DNA of 13,965 bases, taken from Bacteroidales bacterium (lineage in GTDB: Bacteria; Bacteroidota; Bacteroidia; Bacteroidales; UBA7960). Below the pieces are notes generated by a model. That model was not told where the DNA came from. It did not search any database and saw only the letters and a list, made by a program, of their open reading frames with translations. Of this stretch, positions 1-4,936 are shown in pieces (the stretch's first letter is position 1; each line of letters opens with the position of its first letter). The position numbers and the translations under genes were made by a program. The stretch is taken from assembly GCA_007120675.1 (NCBI GenBank), contig SKNE01000190.1, positions 1 through 13,965 on the forward strand, given 5' to 3'.

Positions 1-1526
1 CTTTTCAGCAGCTTAACAATCAGTCCGTCGGGAGCGGCAATGTCGTTGGAAAATTCACCCACCTGGTAGGTGGTGGTGTCACCGATCAGGGTGTACTGGA
101 AGGCCACCGCCAGCACCTGGTCGGGGTTGATCGTACGGTTCAGGGAGATGAACCCCAGCTTGGGATTGAAGGTGTATTCATTGCTTCTCAGCCTGCGTGC
201 GTTCTCCACGTTCTCATAGTCGGTGCCGGAATCCAGTCCCAGTCCCGACAAGTGGCTGTTCACCTGGCTGATGTTGCGGATGGGTGAGTTGACCATTTCG
301 GAGTACAACTGGTTGGTGATGTTGTTGGGTGGCTGCATCTGGCCGACGCCCCACTGCGGCCTATGGGGGGCGTACTCTCCCAGGTCGCTGAAAGCTACTA
401 TGTTGCGGTTATCCTCCGTGGCTGCCCCCACGTTGGTGACCCATACCTCGATGCGGGTAATGTTGATGTTGGATGAAACGGTGGGCAGTGTGGAGAGGGC
501 ATCATCGTACCTGTCGCGGAAATACTGGGCCAGGAAGAAGTGCCTGTTCTCCTCATAGGCGTCGGCACGTATCTCGAACTCTGTCATCGTGGCGCCACCC
601 GCCACCTCGATGGATGAAGACTGGGTCTTTTGTTGGGAGAAAACACTTGTTACCAGGGTGTTGCCAAAGCGAAGCTGGGTCTTGAACCCAAAGAGTCCCT
701 GCGTGCCCCTGATCAGGCTCCCCGCCAGGGGCAGCGTCACGTCACCCGCTTCGATCAGCTGCACGATCTCATCTTCCGTGCCCCTGTACTCCAGCTTCAT
801 CCTGTTTTCAAAATCAAAGGCCGATTCGGTATTGTAATTGGCGCCAAGGTTCACCTTTGTGCCGATGTCGGCCTCCACCGACAATTGAATCTTTTGCTGG
901 AAGTCGAAGTTGGTGGTGCGCCGCCTTTGTTCATCCAGTGCCGGGTCTTCACGGTAATTGGACATCACCCCGAAGATTAGCTCGGCCGATCCGCTGGGCC
1001 TGATGTCGATGGTGCTCCCTCCGAAGATGCGGTCGAAGAATTCCCCGCCGATATGGATTTCAGGGATCAGGCCGTCACGCCGCTGAAAGTCCTGCGGCGT
1101 AGACTTCTCCCGCCAGTATTGCTGCAGGCGCCTGTCCATGTCGTACTGCAAAAAGTCGTCGAATGACAGGTGCACCGGGGTGCCGATCACCATATCGCCT
1201 ATGCGCTGGGTTTTGATGTAACCGCCGGTATCGGGGTCATACTCATAATGCGTGGTGATCACGCTGGGGTTGGTGAGCATCAGTCCGCTGATGGGGAAAC
1301 GGTCAAAGTCGTAAATGACGACGCTCTCCATCGGTTCCAGGGGCAGGCCAGGGGGTGTCTCCTCCTCCCCGGGAACATCGTCTTCTGCGGGATCCGATCC
1401 AGGGATCGTATCTGCCACCCAAAGGGCATCATATACCGGCAACACACCGGCAGATACCACATCAGACAGCAGGACGAAAAGAAGGTATATAGAGAAGTAT
1501 AGGAAAAATCGCCTCAAAAGCACCAA
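1..1526 (-). CDS. sprA: SprA, T9SS outer-membrane translocon protein (N-terminal part; cut by the window edge)
   Basis: SprA (Sov in Porphyromonas) is the very large outer-membrane barrel through which type IX secretion substrates leave the cell; it is also needed for gliding in many Bacteroidota. About 508 codons are present of a family that is usually over 2,000 residues; the rest lies beyond base 1. The translation starts with a basic, very hydrophobic signal segment (RRFFLYFSIYLLFVLL) followed by an acidic linker. SprA-like stretches follow: EYDPDTGGYIKTQRIGD near residue 93, a YWREKS segment, RPSGSAELIFGV near residues 170-185, IEVWVTNVG and LGEYAPHRPQWG. No ATG lies before the signal segment. 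The best starts are TTG at 1526 or GTG at 1523, so the start is uncertain. It follows ruvA by 27 bases in the same frame, an arrangement I recall from other Bacteroidota. Identity is confident; the exact start is not. Confidence 0.93.
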   Translation of the reverse strand, partial: MVLLRRFFLYFSIYLLFVLLSDVVSAGVLPVYDALWVADTIPGSDPAEDDVPGEEETPPGLPLEPMESVVIYDFDRFPISGLMLTNPSVITTHYEYDPDTGGYIKTQRIGDMVIGTPVHLSFDDFLQYDMDRRLQQYWREKSTPQDFQRRDGLIPEIHIGGEFFDRIFGGSTIDIRPSGSAELIFGVMSNYREDPALDEQRRRTTNFDFQQKIQLSVEADIGTKVNLGANYNTESAFDFENRMKLEYRGTEDEIVQLIEAGDVTLPLAGSLIRGTQGLFGFKTQLRFGNTLVTSVFSQQKTQSSSIEVAGGATMTEFEIRADAYEENRHFFLAQYFRDRYDDALSTLPTVSSNINITRIEVWVTNVGAATEDNRNIVAFSDLGEYAPHRPQWGVGQMQPPNNITNQLYSEMVNSPIRNISQVNSHLSGLGLDSGTDYENVENARRLRSNEYTFNPKLGFISLNRTINPDQVLAVAFQYTLIGDTTTYQVGEFSNDIAAPDGLIVKLLK

Positions 1527-1553
1527 AATAATCTTTAATGGACCGAATTGGAT

Positions 1554-2144
1554 TCAAAAACTTTTCAAAGCCTCCTTCACAAGATGCTCGGCATTTTGTA
1601 TGTTGCCCTGGTTTTTTTTCAGGATGGCGGCAATGGCTTTGTGGGCCGTGGCTTTGGTGAAGCCCAACATCACTAAAGCAGATAACGCTTCTTCTCGTAT
1701 TGTATTGTCTGTAAAAGTTAAATTTTCGGCCTGCAAAACGCCTTCCTTTTCCAATCGGTCTTTCAGGTCCACAACGATGCGTTTGGCAGATTTCGCCCCG
1801 ATCCCCTTGACGGCTTCCAGGGCACTGCTGTTGCTGGCGACGATGGCTGCCTTCACCTCTCCCGGTGTCATGGCCGAGAGGATCATACGGGCGGTGTTTG
1901 GCCCAACCCCGCTGACAGAGATCAGGTGCCGGAACAGGTCTTTTTCCTCCTGGCCGGCGAAACCATACAGGATGTGGGCATCTTCGCGTATCACCTGTAA
2001 GGTTTGTATGCGAACCCTTCCCTCCGGGGGGAGGGCATTATAGGTGTTCAGGCTGATATGAAGAAGGTACCCGACCCCCTGGCAGTTGATGACCAGGTAG
2101 GCCGGGTTTTTCTCTTCCATGCTGCCCTCAAGGAATGCGATCAT
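1554..2144 (-). CDS. ruvA: Holliday junction branch migration protein RuvA
   Basis: RuvA binds four-way DNA junctions and loads the RuvB helicase for branch migration during recombination and repair in the cytoplasm. The 196-residue length is normal for the family. The N-terminal OB-fold part begins MIAFLEGSMEE and includes GVGYLLHIS near residues 23-31. Two helix-hairpin-helix motifs are visible: VSGVGPNTARMIL at about 77-89 and VKGIGAKSAKRIVVDL at about 112-127. A C-terminal RuvB-contacting domain follows (about 147-196, EEALSALVMLGFTKATAHKA). The gene lies 35 bases after the malic enzyme stop and is followed directly by sprA, so the three are probably co-transcribed. RuvB and RuvC are not in the window, which is usual for this phylum. 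No strong ribosome binding site is visible. Confidence 0.97.
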   Translation of the reverse strand: MIAFLEGSMEEKNPAYLVINCQGVGYLLHISLNTYNALPPEGRVRIQTLQVIREDAHILYGFAGQEEKDLFRHLISVSGVGPNTARMILSAMTPGEVKAAIVASNSSALEAVKGIGAKSAKRIVVDLKDRLEKEGVLQAENLTFTDNTIREEALSALVMLGFTKATAHKAIAAILKKNQGNIQNAEHLVKEALKSF

Positions 2145-2179
2145 AGTCAGTCAAATGGGTTTTTTGAGGGATTCATTGC

Positions 2180-3634
2180 TTACTTAACGGCGTCGATGGC
2201 TGCCTGCAGGGCATCTTTCAGCATGTCCTGCGGTGGTTGCTCGATGAAGCCATTGTCAGTAAGCGACTTGGTGATGGCCCTGGCGTGTTCGATATCTTCC
2301 TTGGCTTTGTCGTAGGCTTCCTGCCATGTCATCTCTTTGCGGGCCACCCCATCCTTAATGGCCTGCATGGCCACGTCGGCCGCCTCGTAGGGGAACACCT
2401 CGGGCTCATCCATCTTTGCGATGATGTCTTCACTGTTGATGCCCCGTTTTTCGGAGAAGCGTGCGATGGCTTCCGCTGCGGCAATGGCCATATTGTCAGT
2501 GATCTTGCGTGCCCTCACCAGGAGCGCGCCCTTGAGAATGCCCGGGAAGCCGATGGAGTTGTTCACCTGGTTGGGGAAGTCACCCCTGCCGGTGGCTACG
2601 ATGTGTGCCCCGGCTTCCTTGGCTGCGTAAGGATAAATTTCGGGTACCGGGTTGGCACAGACGAAGACGATGGACTTGTCCGCCATCACCTCAATCCACT
2701 CTTTTTTCACCACATCGGGTCCGGGCTTGGACATGGAGATCAGCACATCGGCGCCCTTCATGGCCTCCTGGATGTGTTCAATTTTTTCGGGATTGGTGAT
2801 CTGGCAGAGCTCCCACTTCCGGTAGAACCGCTTGTCCTCCTCGATGTCCTTGCGTCCGCTGTGCAGCGCACCCTTTGAGTCGAACATGATGGCTTTTGCC
2901 GGATCGGCCCCGGCCGCATTGACGATTCGTGCGATGGTGGCATTGGAAGCTCCTGCTCCGTTGTAGACGATCTTCACGTCTTCAATCTTCTTGTCCACCA
3001 GCTTCAGGGCGTTGATCAGTCCGGCCAGTGTGACACAGGCAGTCCCCTGGGCATCATCATGCCAGACCGGGATGTCGCACTCTTCACGCAGCACGTCCAG
3101 CACACGGTAGCAGTTGGGCTGGGAAATATCCTCCAGGTTGATGGCGCCGAAGCTGTGTTGCGACATCTTCACAAAGTCAATGATCTTTTCCGGGTCGTTT
3201 TTGCCGTCAGGACCCTTGCTGTCGACACAAATGGCGATGCCATCCACGCCGCCCAGGTATTTCATCAGAAAGGCCTTGCCTTCCATCACACCCATCCCCC
3301 CGGGGGGCGTGCAGTCGCCATCGCCCAGGACACGTGTGGAGTCGCTCACCACTGCCACCAGGTTGCCCCGGTTGCTCAGCTCGTAGGATGTGTCGTTATC
3401 CTCCCGGATGGTGGTGGAGATTTTCGATACCCCGGGGGTGTACCAGGCGTTGAACCAGTTGAATCCAACCACCGGTGCCTTGGGCAGGGTCTGCATCTTC
3501 CCGTTGTAAAAACGGTGCGCCCTCAGCGCCAGCTCTTTGTAAAACAATGTCTTGGTCTTGGCTTTCTGCTCCTGGGTGAATGATTCCGGAATCAGCTCTT
3601 CCAGGTTGTCTAGGGTGATGTTTAAGTCTTTCAT
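2180..3634 (-). CDS. NAD(P)-dependent malic enzyme (oxaloacetate-decarboxylating), short monofunctional form
   Basis: This enzyme converts malate to pyruvate and CO2 with reduction of NAD or NADP in the cytoplasm, linking the TCA cycle to pyruvate. The 484 residues contain WYTPGVS (64-70, with the expected catalytic Tyr at 65), VMEGKAFLMKYLGGVDG (expected catalytic Lys at 120), the metal-site stretch INLEDISQPN (165-174) and DIPVWHDDAQGTA (187-199). The Rossmann nucleotide motif is YNGAGASNATIARI (224-237). FPNQVNNSIGFPGILKGAL (353-371) is a family hallmark. The segment after the Tyr motif reads SDSTRVLGDGDCTPPGGMG, where many bacterial enzymes have a DGTAVLGLGNIG-like string, so it belongs to a distinct branch. 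No C-terminal phosphotransacetylase domain follows, unlike the roughly 750-residue MaeB proteins. NAD versus NADP use cannot be told by eye. It is the first gene of the set leading into ruvA and sprA. Confidence 0.94.
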   Translation of the reverse strand: MKDLNITLDNLEELIPESFTQEQKAKTKTLFYKELALRAHRFYNGKMQTLPKAPVVGFNWFNAWYTPGVSKISTTIREDNDTSYELSNRGNLVAVVSDSTRVLGDGDCTPPGGMGVMEGKAFLMKYLGGVDGIAICVDSKGPDGKNDPEKIIDFVKMSQHSFGAINLEDISQPNCYRVLDVLREECDIPVWHDDAQGTACVTLAGLINALKLVDKKIEDVKIVYNGAGASNATIARIVNAAGADPAKAIMFDSKGALHSGRKDIEEDKRFYRKWELCQITNPEKIEHIQEAMKGADVLISMSKPGPDVVKKEWIEVMADKSIVFVCANPVPEIYPYAAKEAGAHIVATGRGDFPNQVNNSIGFPGILKGALLVRARKITDNMAIAAAEAIARFSEKRGINSEDIIAKMDEPEVFPYEAADVAMQAIKDGVARKEMTWQEAYDKAKEDIEHARAITKSLTDNGFIEQPPQDMLKDALQAAIDAVK

Positions 3635-3710
3635 GATGATGTGGTTTTGGTTTGGTAAATAAGGTTTAGTGTATCAATAAATGGAGATTGTCCTGACGGT
3701 TTTGATCTAA

Positions 3711-3740
3711 CAAATATACATGAATTTTTTTCGGGCGAAA
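3711..3740 (-). promoter_or_regulatory. Candidate Bacteroidota promoter for the malic enzyme-ruvA-sprA transcript
   Basis: Read on the minus strand, TATATTTG (3718-3711) is an exact match to the Bacteroidota -7 consensus TAnnTTTG. It is preceded, 18 bases upstream, by TTTC (3740-3737), one base off the -33 consensus TTTG. The implied transcript would start near 3705, giving a leader of about 70 bases before the ATG at 3634. The assignment rests only on consensus, spacing and position. Confidence 0.45.
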
Positions 3741-3780
3741 TGACACACGGACCACTTTTGAACCCGGTCACAAAGAAAAA

Positions 3781-3938
3781 TCCGTGCGCGGTTATTGCAG
3801 GCGATTTCAGCGCTGCTCCAGGACCTGTTTTCGGCAGGTGATCCCGGTATTGCCCCAGGACCTGTTTTCGGCAGGTGATCCCGGTATTGCCCCGGGGCGT
3901 GTTTTCTGTAAAGGACCTCAGTGCTGTTCCAGGATCTG
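3781..3938. repeat. 37-bp tandem repeat array at the 3' end of the OmpA-like gene
   Basis: Two perfect 37-bp copies lie head to tail at 3818-3854 and 3855-3891 (each starts CCAGGACCTG and ends GGTATTGCC). A third, degenerate copy (3892-3928, about 22 of 37 bases matching) and a more degenerate copy before them (3781-3817, about 20 of 37) keep the same period. A partial next unit (CCAGGATCTG, 3929-3938) falls inside the last codons of the OmpA-like gene, so the array overlaps its stop codon. Each good unit contains a short inverted repeat, ACCTG-TTTTCGG-CAGGT, able to fold as a small hairpin. The array fills about half of the 283-base gap between the OmpA-like gene and the malic enzyme. There are no spacers, so it is not a CRISPR array. 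Confidence 0.9.
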
Positions 3939-4904
3939 AAACAGTTCATCCAGCTGCGGTGTGAGGATGATCTCGGTGCGACGGTTTTTTTTTTTTTTTT
4001 CGGGACTGTCGTCAGGATCGACAGGATGGTACTCGCCGCGTCCGGCCGCAATGAATCGCTGTGGCTCAATGTCCCCCTGCTGCAACAGTATGCGCAGCAC
4101 CGCCGTGGCGCGCATGACGCTGAGCTCCCAGTTGTCCTTGATGGCAGCTCCCGGCCTGAAAGGCACATCGTCGGTATGCCCTTCAATCATGATGCTGATA
4201 TCCGGATTTTGCGCCAGCACCCTGGCCAGTTCGCGCAAAGCGGCGACGCCTTGGGGATCAACCTGGGTGCTGCCTGTGGCGAAGAGCAGCCGTTCCTCCA
4301 TGGAGACATACACCTTGCCCCCGCGGATGTCAACGGACAGTCCCTCGTCCAAGAACCCCAGCAGGGCGTTGGAAAGGCTGCGCCGCAGGTCCTGTACGAT
4401 AGAGTCCTGGCGATCCAGGATGCTCTCCAGCTCGTTCACCCGCGCCTCTTTCTCTCCCACCTCAGCCATCAATGCATTGAGCCGGGCTTCCTTTTCATCC
4501 ATTTCACGGGTGGCAAGCATCAGCTCATCCTCACGTCGCTGCAGGTCATCCTGGGTATCCTGCAGCCTGGCCAGGATAAGGCGTGTCTCCTCTGTCTTAC
4601 CCTCCATGAGGTGCTGGGTCTGCAACACATGCTGGTCATAGCTTTCCTGCAGGCGGCGGAGCTGGCGGCCCAGGTGGGTGGTATCTTCCCTCAGGTTCTC
4701 AGTGCGCTGACGCATTTGTCCCAGCTCATCCCTGAGACGGGCGTTGTCTTCACTGTAACGGTCGAGCCGGGCAGAGAGCTGTTCGTTCACGGCAAGGCTT
4801 TCCTTGTGCAGGGCCTCCATGTCTTCGTACTTGCGCATGGAAACGCAGGAGGAGAACAGGGCTGCTGCAAGCAGGACCAGGGTTAGCTGAATTGTTTTTT
4901 GCAT
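3918..4904 (-). CDS. OmpA-family peptidoglycan-binding lipoprotein with a long coiled coil
   Basis: The likely role is a structural tether: a lipid-anchored outer-membrane protein whose C-terminal OmpA domain grips peptidoglycan. The 328 residues begin with a lipoprotein signal peptide (MQKTIQLTLVLLAAALFSSC, lipidated Cys at 20). Residues about 25-180 are a heptad-like, Glu/Arg/Leu-rich coiled coil. The OmpA domain (about 195-315) contains IMIEGHTDDVPF (238-249), DNWELSVMRATAVLRIL (257-273) and NRRTEIIL (307-314). I chose the ATG at 4904 because it starts the signal peptide; an in-frame ATG at 4976 lies within the upstream amylase gene and would bury it. Three features are odd: four 8-bp repeats between the upstream stop and this ATG, a 16-A tract encoding most of KKKK (303-306) just before NRRTEI, and a 37-bp array overlapping the stop. 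With only 28 bases after the amylase gene, it is probably co-transcribed with it. Confidence 0.92.
   Translation of the reverse strand: MQKTIQLTLVLLAAALFSSCVSMRKYEDMEALHKESLAVNEQLSARLDRYSEDNARLRDELGQMRQRTENLREDTTHLGRQLRRLQESYDQHVLQTQHLMEGKTEETRLILARLQDTQDDLQRREDELMLATREMDEKEARLNALMAEVGEKEARVNELESILDRQDSIVQDLRRSLSNALLGFLDEGLSVDIRGGKVYVSMEERLLFATGSTQVDPQGVAALRELARVLAQNPDISIMIEGHTDDVPFRPGAAIKDNWELSVMRATAVLRILLQQGDIEPQRFIAAGRGEYHPVDPDDSPEKKKKNRRTEIILTPQLDELFQILEQH
3985..4000 (-). repeat. Sixteen-base homopolymer (A16 on the coding strand) inside the OmpA-like gene
   Basis: Sixteen consecutive T on the plus strand read as A16 in the coding strand and span GAA-AAA-AAA-AAA-AAA-AAC (Glu, four Lys, Asn). 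Sixteen bases keep the OmpA domain in frame. Loss of one base would replace the final 22 or so residues, including NRRTEI, with a longer unrelated tail that stays open to about base 3707 through the 37-bp array. Such long homopolymers slip during replication and transcription and are also prone to sequencing error. Confidence 0.95.
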
Positions 4905-4936
4905 GGGATAAAGGGATAAAGGGATAAAGGGATTAA
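4905..4936. repeat. 8-bp tandem repeat (GGGATAAA x4) between the amylase stop and the OmpA-like start
   Basis: Three perfect GGGATAAA units (4905-4912, 4913-4920, 4921-4928) and a fourth with one change (GGGATTAA, 4929-4936) sit end to end on the plus strand. Read in the gene direction they are TTTATCCC units that include the amylase TAA stop and directly abut the ATG of the OmpA-like gene. They occupy exactly where a ribosome binding site would lie, and no Shine-Dalgarno sequence is present. Changes in copy number would alter the spacing between the two genes and possibly translation of the second. Confidence 0.92.

Noticed and set aside
223..1502. Several plus-strand frames of 80-116 codons in the first 1.5 kb
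   Set aside because: The minus strand carries a continuous SprA frame with family motifs running off the left edge, which explains this stretch.
2237..3583. Plus-strand open frames opposite the malic enzyme
   Set aside because: They are shadows of a well-conserved gene and have no motifs of their own.
3818..3891. Possible CRISPR repeats (37 bp is a typical repeat length)
   Set aside because: The copies are directly adjacent with no spacers, the outer copies are degenerate, and no cas genes are present.
3921..4886. A 321-codon plus-strand open frame opposite the OmpA-like gene
   Set aside because: It is antisense to a gene with clear signal peptide, coiled coil and OmpA motifs, and its own translation shows no recognisable fold. 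It arises from the codon bias of the real gene.
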